Assembly: GCA_964470965.1 (NCBI GenBank)
Contig: CAYYIS010000036.1
Coordinates: 1-47,961, forward strand
Length of the DNA: 47,961 bases
Reading direction: 5' to 3'
DNA from: CAYYIS01 sp964470965
Lineage (GTDB): Bacteria > JAAXHH01 > JABIQT01
The position numbers and the translations under genes were made by a program. Shown here piece after piece: positions 24,897-33,036 of this stretch (positions within the stretch are counted from its first letter, which is position 1; every line of letters starts with the position of its first letter). The notes beneath the pieces are model-generated. The model saw nothing but the letters and a program-made list of their open reading frames with translations. It was not told the DNA's origin and did not search any database.

Positions 24897-26348
24897 TTGG
24901 CGCGTGCACTATCTTCCACCGCCACAGGCGCGATGGATGGAGCCGGGTACCTGGAAAGCCTTCGGGATGGCCGGGAGGTGTGGGTAAACGGTGAAAAGGT
25001 TGAGGATGTCACCACGCATCCTTGTTTCGCTTCGGTTGCAAAAGAGATAGCACGTCTCTATGACCTGCAGCATGATCCTGCTACTCGGGATACTATGACA
25101 TACGAGGATGAGGACGGCCTCCGGGTATCCTATTCCTATCTGCCTCCCAAGTCTCCGGAAGATCTTCTGGCCCGACGGCGGAACACGGAAATATGGGCAC
25201 GTGAGAGCTACGGCATGATGGGGCGATTTCCGGATTTCTGTGCGGCTATGATCGTTGGGATGTACGACGTTCGTGCGGAACTGGCCGAAATCAACCCCAT
25301 GTTCGGTCCGAATATCGAGAACTACCTCCGGTATGCCCGTCAACATGACCTTTCCCTCTCGCATGGCCTTCATGATCCCGCCATGGACAAATCGAAACGA
25401 CCGGAACAGGATCCCGACCGATGTGTGCGGATCGTAGAGGAACGGGATAACGGTATTGTAGTACGGGGAGCGCGGTTTGTAACCTTGGGACCGCTGACCA
25501 ACGAAATCGTTATCGCGCCGACCCAGGTATTTAACGAACGGGAGGCCGAGTTCGCTCTCTGGTTTGCGATTCCGGTAGCTACCCCGGGCGTCAAGCAGAT
25601 TTGCCGTGAACCGTTTACACGTTATCGGAATCCGGAAGATCATCCGGTATCCACGCGGTTTGATGAGCAGGATGTCATGGTGATATTTGATGATGTTCTG
25701 GTTCCCTGGGAGCGCGTCTTCCTGGCCCGTGATCCGGAGGCGGCCAATACGTTGTTCCGTCAACGGGTTATGTCCTGGGCGAGCTATGCGAGTGCCTTAC
25801 AATTACTGGCTCGCCTGGAATTGATGATTGGTGTTGGACACCTCATGGCTGAAACGGTCGGCATGTCGGGACGCCCGAATATCGCGCTGGAAATGGGAGA
25901 ACTGGTTACCTATAAAAAGATGTTCGAGTCCATCATTCGAGCGGCGGAAATAGATTGCACCCTGTCTCCCGGTGGCCATTATGCCCTGGCCAGAACCCTC
26001 CATCTGCGATCGATGATCGGCCAGACATCCGAGCGGATCGTTCAGATTCTCGAGCATGTTGGGACCAGTTCGCTTGTGTTTACAGCCATGGCCGGCGACT
26101 TCGATGCACCTGAACTGAAACCTTTTCTGGATGTGTATTATTCAGGCAAAGATACGGATGCCCGAACGAGACAGAAAATATGTAAACTTGCCTGGGAATT
26201 AACAGGCGATTCCTTCGGTGGACGTCAGCAGTTGTACGAACGGCTTCACTCCGGAAGTCCCGACATGATCGTCAGTAACGTGTATCGGCAATATGATAAA
26301 TCCAACGCGGTTGCGATGGTCAAACGGTTACTTGACCTCGAGGATTAA
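24897..26348 (+). CDS. HpaB family FAD monooxygenase, copy 2
   Basis: A 483-residue member of the 4-hydroxyphenylacetate 3-hydroxylase family, related to the protein at 11068 along its whole length (YLESLRDGR, TTHPCFASV, RNTEIWARE, LHDPAMDKS, RIVEERDNGIVVRGAR, DEQDVMVIFDDVLVPWERV, GGRQQLYERLHSGSPDM). It begins with TTG at 24897, supported by AAGGAG 6 nt before and no alternative ATG. The 16 fewer residues relative to the first copy lie mainly at the N-terminus. It probably hydroxylates a phenolic acid with reduced flavin supplied by an unlinked reductase. Between a LigJ-like hydratase and an uptake system, it likely acts early in the second pathway. Confidence 0.85.
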   Translation: MARALSSTATGAMDGAGYLESLRDGREVWVNGEKVEDVTTHPCFASVAKEIARLYDLQHDPATRDTMTYEDEDGLRVSYSYLPPKSPEDLLARRRNTEIWARESYGMMGRFPDFCAAMIVGMYDVRAELAEINPMFGPNIENYLRYARQHDLSLSHGLHDPAMDKSKRPEQDPDRCVRIVEERDNGIVVRGARFVTLGPLTNEIVIAPTQVFNEREAEFALWFAIPVATPGVKQICREPFTRYRNPEDHPVSTRFDEQDVMVIFDDVLVPWERVFLARDPEAANTLFRQRVMSWASYASALQLLARLELMIGVGHLMAETVGMSGRPNIALEMGELVTYKKMFESIIRAAEIDCTLSPGGHYALARTLHLRSMIGQTSERIVQILEHVGTSSLVFTAMAGDFDAPELKPFLDVYYSGKDTDARTRQKICKLAWELTGDSFGGRQQLYERLHSGSPDMIVSNVYRQYDKSNAVAMVKRLLDLED

Positions 26349-26414
26349 TATTCTGTTACTACGCCATAGCCATCAGGGCCATGTATCGTGGAGTATTTAG
26401 ACAGGGCCGGCACC

Positions 26415-27449
26415 ATGCCTACGGGTAAATCGTTTCTCCTGTTGTACAGTATGTTTCTGATCATGTCTTGCGGCCAGCGCGAAGGATCAGAGAAGTATGT
26501 GGTGACGTCCCAAGCTCTAAGTGGCGCATCCTGGCCGCTTTTTATTGGTGTAGAAGGTGGATATTTCGAGAAGTACGGTCTGGATGTGGAACTGAAATAC
26601 AGTCGACATCCAGCGGGTATAGCGGGCGTCAGCAGCGGAGATGTTCTGACCATAAATATCGGGCTTGATACAGGAATCGCAGCCGCGTCTAAAGGCGACA
26701 GACTGGTTATGGTGGGCAGTCCGGTAAACCTCGGAACTTTTGTTTTGATCGGGACCAAAGACATCAAAGATGTTAAAGAACTTGCCGATAAGAGGATAGC
26801 GATCGGTCGCGTGGGCGATCCACCTTACCATTACACGCTGGCACTATTCAAATCGCTAGGTATCAGTACGGAAAATATAGAATGGATCCCTTCTGGCGGA
26901 GCTGCCACACGCATGGTGGCCGTGACCAGAGGCGGAGCGGATGCAGCATTGCTGACCGCCCCTACCTATTATAGGTTAATAGAGGAAGGTTATCCGGTGC
27001 TGGTCAATATGTCGGATCATCCGGAAGTCGTGATCGCCCAGGGTTATCTGTTCAATCGTGATGTACTGGATAACGAACCGGAAGTGGCGGAAAACTTCAT
27101 GAAGGCTGTCATCGATGCCACCCAGCGCTTCTATACGGACAAGTCCTTCTCCATGGAGGCGATGCGACGCCACACCAATGTCAAGGATGATGCCACATTG
27201 AGCCAGGTATATGACGATTATCGCACCATAGGTCAGTTGGAACGGATTCCCTTTGTCCGTCAGGCAGCCATTGAGGCGGTCATTGAACGCAACAGCGAGC
27301 GTATGCCTGAGTTGAAGGATTTCGATTATTCAAGCATGTTGGTTGTGGATGTTCTGGAAAAGTTGGTAGAGGAACGCTTTTTTGAGCAGATCTATGGTCC
27401 TTCGATTAAAGATGAACTCGAGAAAGTCAGGGCAGCTGCCGCACGTTAA
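26415..27449 (+). CDS. ABC transporter substrate-binding lipoprotein (copy 2)
   Basis: A lipoprotein of 344 residues, a close paralog of the one at 3664. Lipobox I-M-S-C gives Cys19. WPLFIGVEGGYFEKYGLDVEL, DKRIAIGRVGDPPYHYTL and LTAPTYYRL are shared with the orphan copy, and the C-terminal KVRAAAAR is identical in both. Start chosen at the ATG at 26415 because it places the signal peptide at the N-terminus; a GTG at 26388 would add nine residues before it, and the ribosome binding site is weak in either case. ATPase and permease genes follow with short gaps, giving a complete importer for a small organic anion, most likely the aromatic substrate of the operon. Confidence 0.88.
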   Translation: MPTGKSFLLLYSMFLIMSCGQREGSEKYVVTSQALSGASWPLFIGVEGGYFEKYGLDVELKYSRHPAGIAGVSSGDVLTINIGLDTGIAAASKGDRLVMVGSPVNLGTFVLIGTKDIKDVKELADKRIAIGRVGDPPYHYTLALFKSLGISTENIEWIPSGGAATRMVAVTRGGADAALLTAPTYYRLIEEGYPVLVNMSDHPEVVIAQGYLFNRDVLDNEPEVAENFMKAVIDATQRFYTDKSFSMEAMRRHTNVKDDATLSQVYDDYRTIGQLERIPFVRQAAIEAVIERNSERMPELKDFDYSSMLVVDVLEKLVEERFFEQIYGPSIKDELEKVRAAAAR

Positions 27450-27468
27450 TAGTCTATAGCAGGCCAAT

Positions 27469-28305
27469 ATGGCAGGTAAAAATATGACTTCGGACCAATC
27501 GTCCGTTACTGGTGAGAAACTGATTGCCGATGGCGTGACGAAACGCTACTGGCTCGAGAGAGAACAGCGGGATCTTTTGGCGCTGGAGGACGTTAGCCTT
27601 ACGATCCACAATCAGGAATTCGTATGTATCGTAGGTCCCAGCGGCTGCGGAAAAACGACCTTCCTCAATGTGGTCGCCGGGCTGCTGCCCTGTGAAGAAG
27701 GATCGTTGGCCATAGATGGGCGCATGTTGGAAGGACCGGGCACGGATCGGGCCATGGTCTTTCAGAATGCCTCTCTCCTGCCGTGGCGCACGGTGTTCGA
27801 CAATGTTCTTTTCGGTATGCAGTTACACAAAAAATTTACCGCAGAGGAGATGAGAACACGCGCGCAGGAATTTATATCTATGGTCGGCCTGAAGGGTACG
27901 GAGAACCAGTATCCTTCAGAATTATCCGGAGGTATGCAACAGCGTGTCAACCTGGCCCGGGCGTTGGCGACGGATGCGGACATTCTGCTCATGGATGAGC
28001 CTTTTGCTTCTCTGGACGCTCAGACCCGGGAGTTTATGCAGGATGAGCTGCTTAAAATTTGGCGCCGGTCCGGAAAAACAGTCCTGTTCATTACGCATCA
28101 GATCGACGAAGCCGTTTTTCTGGCTGACCGCGTATTTGTGTTCGGTATCATGCCGGGCCGTCTCAAGGCCGAGATAACCGTGCCTTTTGAACGGCCGCGG
28201 TCATTACGTTTAAAGCGAGATTCGGAGTTTATCCAGCTTACCGATCAGATTTGGCAATTAATCGAAGAAGAGGTTCGCCGAACCGGTATGGTACTGATTG
28301 ATTAG
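27469..28305 (+). CDS. ABC transporter ATPase (SsuB/TauB/NrtD type)
   Basis: A 278-residue nucleotide-binding subunit. Walker A GPSGCGKTT near residue 55, the Q-loop MVFQNASLLPW near 94, signature LSGGMQQR near 150, Walker B ILLMDEPFASLD near 170 and the H-loop FITHQIDEA near 204 are all intact. The sequence resembles the nitrate/sulfonate/taurine subfamily, in agreement with the binding protein and permease on either side. Start at 27469 or the ATG at 27484; neither has a strong ribosome binding site. Confidence 0.93.
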   Translation: MAGKNMTSDQSSVTGEKLIADGVTKRYWLEREQRDLLALEDVSLTIHNQEFVCIVGPSGCGKTTFLNVVAGLLPCEEGSLAIDGRMLEGPGTDRAMVFQNASLLPWRTVFDNVLFGMQLHKKFTAEEMRTRAQEFISMVGLKGTENQYPSELSGGMQQRVNLARALATDADILLMDEPFASLDAQTREFMQDELLKIWRRSGKTVLFITHQIDEAVFLADRVFVFGIMPGRLKAEITVPFERPRSLRLKRDSEFIQLTDQIWQLIEEEVRRTGMVLID

Positions 28306-28320
28306 ATAGGGCTGAACACG

Positions 28321-29172
28321 ATGTCATCCGTCGGACAGAATAATCGAAGCGAACCGGAAGTTCCGGAAACAGATCGGTCATCTAATGTATCGGCCGAACC
28401 GAAGCAATCCTTTTTTGAACAGTACAGTGCGCTGATTTTAGGAGGCAGCTCGGTTCTGATCGCGTTGATCATCTGGGAGCTCTGCTGGTGGGCAGGCTTC
28501 ATAGATCCCCTCTTTTTCAGTGGGCCGTCGGCAATCGCAGCACGATTTGCCGGGGAATGGACCGAGGGGGACTTAACGTACCACTTGAGTTTCAGCGCCA
28601 AGAATTTTCTGAGCGGCTTCACACTCGCAACCGTGGTATCGGTTCCCCTGGGCATACTGTTGGGCTGGTATCGCATCCCACGCCTTGTGCTGGATCCCTT
28701 TATCAACGGGTTCTACGCGACACCGCGTATCGCGTTCATACCACTGATAATCATGTGGTTCGGAATCGGTCTGGGCGCCAAGATATTCATCGTATTCCTG
28801 TCGGTGTTTTTCCCTGTCCTGATTAACACCATACATGGCGTGAAAACGACGGACCCCCAGTTATTGAAGGCCGCCCGTTCATTCTGCGCGTCCGAGTGGG
28901 AGATATTCCGTAGTGTGGTGTTGCCCTGCACCGTGCCGTTTATCGTCACAGGCATCAGACAGGGCGTGGCGCACGGATTGATCGGCGTCGTGGTCGGTGA
29001 ATTCTTTGTCGGGAGTGACGGCATCGGATACCTGATCGGCGAAGGCGGTACTATGTTTGAAACCGATTTATTGTTTGTGGGCGTTGTGATTGTCATGTTT
29101 ATCGGCATCACCATGTCCCAGTTACTCAACAGAGTGACCGGGTATTTCGACCGCTGGCGGACGGAGGTGTGA
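28321..29172 (+). CDS. ABC transporter permease (SsuC/TauC type)
   Basis: A 283-residue membrane protein with about six hydrophobic segments and a hydrophilic N-terminus of about 35 residues. The cytoplasmic coupling loop (EAA-like) reads LLKAARSFCASEWEIFRSVVLPCTVPFIVTGIRQG (in parts, near 180-214). Sequence and length fit the nitrate/sulfonate/taurine permease family. It is 15 nt downstream of the ATPase gene and completes the importer that starts with the lipoprotein at 26415. Confidence 0.92.
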   Translation: MSSVGQNNRSEPEVPETDRSSNVSAEPKQSFFEQYSALILGGSSVLIALIIWELCWWAGFIDPLFFSGPSAIAARFAGEWTEGDLTYHLSFSAKNFLSGFTLATVVSVPLGILLGWYRIPRLVLDPFINGFYATPRIAFIPLIIMWFGIGLGAKIFIVFLSVFFPVLINTIHGVKTTDPQLLKAARSFCASEWEIFRSVVLPCTVPFIVTGIRQGVAHGLIGVVVGEFFVGSDGIGYLIGEGGTMFETDLLFVGVVIVMFIGITMSQLLNRVTGYFDRWRTEV

Positions 29173-29244
29173 GCACGGCGAAGTAATATTGGATTTTGTC
29201 AATTCATGGCAGTTTCACTCTACACCATAAATGGAGAGTTAATT

Positions 29245-30258
29245 ATGGCTAAGATAGTGTTAGGCATGGGGACATCCCACGGACCGCAATTATCGACACC
29301 CCCGGAATTGTGGGGTCAGCGCGTGGTAGCCGATAAAAAGAACCCGGCCCTCATGTTTAGAGGCGAGAAGTATGTATTCAATGAGCTGGTGGAATTGCGT
29401 AAGGACGAAAAACTAGGTGACCAGGCCAATATTGAAGACTGGACATCCAAAAATGAGCGATGCCACAATGCCATCGAGTCTTTGTCTGCCAAATTAAAAG
29501 AAGTGAATCCGGATGCTGTTGTAATCATGGGTAACGACCAACATGAAATCTTCTCAGAAGAAAATATGCCTGCGATCAGTGTTTTCTGCGGAGAATCCGT
29601 GTATGACATGCCGCCCACAGAAGAGCAGAAGGCAAAAATGCCACCGGGAATCGCCGTTGCCGCGGAAGGACACAAGCCCTCCGAATACACCACATACCCT
29701 TGCCATCCCGAACTGGGCGTGCATATCATCAAAAGCCTGATGCACGATGAGTTTGACGTGGCGCAGTCTAACGAGCTGCCGCAAGGAGGGCGGTCCTGGT
29801 CCCAAGGTGTTCCGCATGCCCTGGGGTTTGTATATGGTCAGATCATGAAAGAAGAAGTTGTTCCCCATGTACCGATCATATTGAACACATTTTTTCCTCC
29901 CAATCAACCGCCGCCGGCACGATGCTACAAACTGGGACAGGCCGTCAGGCGGGCGGTGGAATCCTGGGACAATGATGCGCGCGTTGCCATCATCGGGTCG
30001 GGCGGTCTATCCCACTTTGTGATCGACGAGGATCTGGATGAGAAAATCCTCACCGCCATGAAGTCGCAGGATGGGGTTACGCTGGGTGAAATTCCCGATT
30101 CTTATCTGCAGTCGGGATCTTCGGAGATTAAAAACTGGATAGCGATGAACGGTGCAATGGAAGGAACGGGACTGTCCATGGAAATGGTGGATTACATTCC
30201 TTGCTACAGGTCGGCCGCCGGAACCGGGACCGCGCAGGGATTTGCATATTGGACATAA
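29245..30258 (+). CDS. Class III extradiol dioxygenase, LigB family (second copy)
   Basis: A 337-residue protein of the LigB superfamily. Candidate iron ligands are His12 (GTSHGPQLS), His100 (NDQHEIF) and Glu294 (SGSSEIKNW); the catalytic His is likely His257 (GSGGLSHFVI). It is about 60 residues longer than LigB at 16832, the extra sequence lying between residues 25 and 85, and it has no separate LigA-like subunit gene. Class III enzymes of this kind open catechol-type rings of phenolic acids. Start chosen at 29245, which has GGAG 8 nt upstream, over an in-frame start at 29206 that lacks one. The substrate is unknown; a gallate- or homoprotocatechuate-like compound is a guess. Confidence 0.85.
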   Translation: MAKIVLGMGTSHGPQLSTPPELWGQRVVADKKNPALMFRGEKYVFNELVELRKDEKLGDQANIEDWTSKNERCHNAIESLSAKLKEVNPDAVVIMGNDQHEIFSEENMPAISVFCGESVYDMPPTEEQKAKMPPGIAVAAEGHKPSEYTTYPCHPELGVHIIKSLMHDEFDVAQSNELPQGGRSWSQGVPHALGFVYGQIMKEEVVPHVPIILNTFFPPNQPPPARCYKLGQAVRRAVESWDNDARVAIIGSGGLSHFVIDEDLDEKILTAMKSQDGVTLGEIPDSYLQSGSSEIKNWIAMNGAMEGTGLSMEMVDYIPCYRSAAGTGTAQGFAYWT

Positions 30259-30277
30259 GATAGGGATCTGACGGCAT

Positions 30278-31021
30278 ATGCAGCCCAATGATTTGAATAA
30301 GCCAAGATGGACACCGGCTCGGACCGAATCCGCTTCAAGCCTGATAGTCAAGCAGGTTCGCGGAGCTTTGTTCGACGGCTCTTTGCAACCCGGCGCCTTT
30401 CTGGGATCGGAAAAAGACCTCTGCGAGCAGTTTCAGGTCAGCCGCCTGCCGGTTCGTGAAGCGCTGGGGCGGCTGGAAGCCATGGGAATCGTAGAGATCA
30501 AAGCCGGCCTGTACGGCGGTGCCCGTATTGCCGAGGGCAACCTGGGCAAATATGCCGACACGTTGGCCATACAGTTCAAACTGGTCGGTGTAACGGAAGA
30601 AGAAATGTTCGATGCACAATTGGCCGTCGAGTCTCAGGCCGTTGAACTGGCAGCTAGAAATGCATGCCCGGAGGATATAAAACGGCTCACGGGGATACTA
30701 GATGAGTTGGAATCCTTTCTGGAAGATCAGGAGGCGTTCACCAAACAATCGCTTTCTTTTCATCTTGCCCTCGTTGAGACTTCCCGCAATCGGGTGCTTA
30801 TCGCGCAGATGCAAGCATTCCTGAATGTTCTCTACGTGTCTTATCTTCCCTGGATTACACCCAGGATAGGAAAGCAGGTGCTAAAGCGGTTTCGTACGCT
30901 TGTCGATGAAATCAGCCAGGGAAATCCGGAGCGCGCGAGAGAATCGATCGTGTATCACTTAAACCGTGTAAGAAAGCGGGCACTAGCACAATTTAAAACA
31001 GACCCGGTCTCCACAGATTAA
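30278..31021 (+). CDS. GntR family transcriptional regulator, FCD (FadR) subfamily
   Basis: A 247-residue regulator. The N-terminal winged helix-turn-helix runs from about residue 20 to 85 (VKQVRGALFDGSLQPGAFLGSEKDLCEQF, in parts, then VSRLPVREALGRLEAMG, the recognition region). The C-terminal helical FCD domain (about 95-230) has FHLALVE and YHLNRVRKRA segments, which typically hold a metal and an organic acid effector. Such regulators usually repress catabolic genes until the substrate or an intermediate binds. Located inside the operon behind the extradiol dioxygenase, it is the only regulator gene seen in the window and the best candidate for the three-copy promoter module. Start at ATG 30278. 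Confidence 0.9.
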   Translation: MQPNDLNKPRWTPARTESASSLIVKQVRGALFDGSLQPGAFLGSEKDLCEQFQVSRLPVREALGRLEAMGIVEIKAGLYGGARIAEGNLGKYADTLAIQFKLVGVTEEEMFDAQLAVESQAVELAARNACPEDIKRLTGILDELESFLEDQEAFTKQSLSFHLALVETSRNRVLIAQMQAFLNVLYVSYLPWITPRIGKQVLKRFRTLVDEISQGNPERARESIVYHLNRVRKRALAQFKTDPVSTD

Positions 31022-31057
31022 ATTCTATAGGATACAGGGCGTATAAAGGAGAAGAAC

Positions 31058-31939
31058 ATGGCCAAATTCATCGTTTCACCTCATATGCGGCTCCCGGAGT
31101 GGGTGGCTGAAGAGAATGGATATTTTTCGGACGAAGATCTGGACTACGAGTTCCGTACTGCCGACCACGCGGTCTCCAGCATCAAATCGGCTGAGGAAGT
31201 GCCGCCCGATAAGCGAAGCGGAGCGTATCAGACGTTTGAAGGCGGCGGCCGAAGCTGTGATGTCAGTTCAGCCTGCCACTGGACGGTCAACATGGCTGCA
31301 ACGGCCGGCAACGGCCGGCTTTGGGGCGAAGCCTACTCTGTTACGCCATCGGGCATCTATGTTCCTGCGGACTCAGATATCAGGACACCTGAAGATCTTG
31401 CTAATGTGCCGATCACGGTAGGCTATCAGTCCGGTAGTCACTACTCCACCATCCAGGCGCTTGAGCCGTTCCTCAAACGGGAGGAAATCAACCTGCATTT
31501 CGGCGGCATGCTGTTCCAGCGGCTTGAACTGCTTGTGGACGGAGAGATTCCCGCTGCTAACGCTTTCGGCGGACCGATGTACCTGGTCGAGCAACTGGGC
31601 TTTCGTAAGGTCCTGGATACGAGTTTTATGGTCGCCGCTATGATTTCAGGTGATACGGACCCGGAAGATGTCCGCAAATGTTACCGTGCCTTGAAGCGCG
31701 CTCAGGCGGATATCGACCTTAGGCCGGAGTTGTACACGCACTACTACCTCAAACAGTTTCCGAAGCGTTTCCACGACATCATGGACACTCGTATGTTCGG
31801 TCCTGGTGAACGGATCGTTTTCGAACCTTACACGCAGGAAATGTACGAAAAAACACAGGAATGGATCCGTCTCTGGGAAATCTTCCCTGAAGACCATGCC
31901 ACTGTCAGTGGATTCGCAGAAGCGGTAGCCACAGGCTGA
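31058..31939 (+). CDS. Periplasmic-binding-protein-like protein without signal peptide
   Basis: A 293-residue protein with the fold features of NMT1/SsuA-type binding proteins: PEWVAEENGYFSDEDLDYEF near residues 13-32, DVSSACHWTVNMAA, and a hinge-like SDIRTPEDLANVPITVGYQ near 104. It starts with MAKFIVSPH and has no signal peptide or lipobox, so it should be cytoplasmic. AAGGAG precedes the ATG. Proteins of this fold without leader include 4,5-dihydroxyphthalate decarboxylase-like enzymes, so an enzymatic role in the aromatic pathway is possible; a sensory or carrier role is also possible. It stands between a GntR regulator and an ACMSD-like amidohydrolase. Confidence 0.65.
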   Translation: MAKFIVSPHMRLPEWVAEENGYFSDEDLDYEFRTADHAVSSIKSAEEVPPDKRSGAYQTFEGGGRSCDVSSACHWTVNMAATAGNGRLWGEAYSVTPSGIYVPADSDIRTPEDLANVPITVGYQSGSHYSTIQALEPFLKREEINLHFGGMLFQRLELLVDGEIPAANAFGGPMYLVEQLGFRKVLDTSFMVAAMISGDTDPEDVRKCYRALKRAQADIDLRPELYTHYYLKQFPKRFHDIMDTRMFGPGERIVFEPYTQEMYEKTQEWIRLWEIFPEDHATVSGFAEAVATG

Positions 31940-31994
31940 CAGAGTTAGGGTTTGTTCGTGAGTATGACTTTTTATTTTACATACCGGGGGATCG

Positions 31995-32999
31995 ATGAAA
32001 ATAGATATATTCAATCATTTTTTTCCAAAGCCATACTTTGAAAAAATGATGAAATTCGCACCTGAACACAAAGATCTCGGCAAACGGGTTCGTAATATAC
32101 CGTGCCTTACTGATCTCGATGTCAGGTTTAGAATCATGGATGAATTCGGCGCTTATGCACAGGTTCTTTCCCTTGCAGGCCCCCCCACCGAGGTCCTTGC
32201 AGGTCCGGACATTGCGCCGGATCTGGCACAGGCCGGTAACGACGGTATGGCGGAACTTGTAGGCCGGTATCCTGATCGCTTTCCGGGTTTCATTGCTTCA
32301 TTACCCATGAACAATCCCGATGCGGCGGTCGCTGAAATGCACAGGGCGATAAATGACCTGGGAGCAAACGGTATCCAAGTCTATTCAAACGCAGCAGGAA
32401 AACCGCTCGACGGCCCCGAATTCACGTCGATTTTCGAAGGCGTGGCGGCATACGACCTTCCTATTTTGATGCATCCCATACGCGGCGCCGATTTTCCGGA
32501 TTACCAGGATGAAGCCAGTTCCCTATACGAGATATGGTGGACGCTGGGATGGCCCTATGAGACGAGCGCTGCCATGGCACGGATGGTGTTCACGGGTTTT
32601 TTTGACAGGTTTCCGAATTTGAAGATCATTACCCATCATATGGGGGGCATTGTGCCTTATCTGGCAGGAAGAGTCGGTCCGGGGTGGGATCAGTTGGGGG
32701 CCCGTACATCGGACAAAGACTACCCGGCTCTGTTGAAGTCCATGAAGAAACGGCCCATAGACTATTTTAAAATGTTCTATGGCGACACCGCACTGTTCGG
32801 TTCCGCCTCCGCCACGCGGTGCGGCCTGGACTTTTTCGGTGTTGACCATGCACTGTTCGCCTCCGATTCGCCGTTCGACCCTGAAAAGGGATCCATGTAT
32901 ATACGTGAGACCATAAAAATCATTGAAGAGCTGGACATTACGTCTCAGGAACGGGATCAGATTTTCCAGGGAAATGCCGTGAAGATGTTAAAACTGTAG
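31995..32999 (+). CDS. ACMSD-like amidohydrolase, probable decarboxylase-type
   Basis: A 334-residue protein of the ACMSD/gamma-resorcylate decarboxylase family. It begins MKIDIFNHFFP, so the usual first His (residue 6) is Phe and only His8 of the H-x-H pair remains. Other metal residues fit: His160 (ILMHPIRG), His214 or His215 (ITHHMGG) and Asp291 (FASDSPF). Members with this start are widespread in amidohydrolase collections. Likely reaction: non-oxidative decarboxylation or C-C cleavage of an aromatic or ring-opened acid. It follows the leaderless binding-protein-like gene after 55 nt, GGGGG lies before the start, and the sulfatase follows. Confidence 0.8.
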   Translation: MKIDIFNHFFPKPYFEKMMKFAPEHKDLGKRVRNIPCLTDLDVRFRIMDEFGAYAQVLSLAGPPTEVLAGPDIAPDLAQAGNDGMAELVGRYPDRFPGFIASLPMNNPDAAVAEMHRAINDLGANGIQVYSNAAGKPLDGPEFTSIFEGVAAYDLPILMHPIRGADFPDYQDEASSLYEIWWTLGWPYETSAAMARMVFTGFFDRFPNLKIITHHMGGIVPYLAGRVGPGWDQLGARTSDKDYPALLKSMKKRPIDYFKMFYGDTALFGSASATRCGLDFFGVDHALFASDSPFDPEKGSMYIRETIKIIEELDITSQERDQIFQGNAVKMLKL

Positions 33000-33036
33000 T
33001 GCGTTTTCAGCGCGTATACCATGTGGAGTGAATAGA

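Noticed and set aside
24909..25763. Minus-strand frame of 284 codons opposite the second HpaB gene
   Set aside because: Antisense shadow; the plus strand encodes a full HpaB-family protein.
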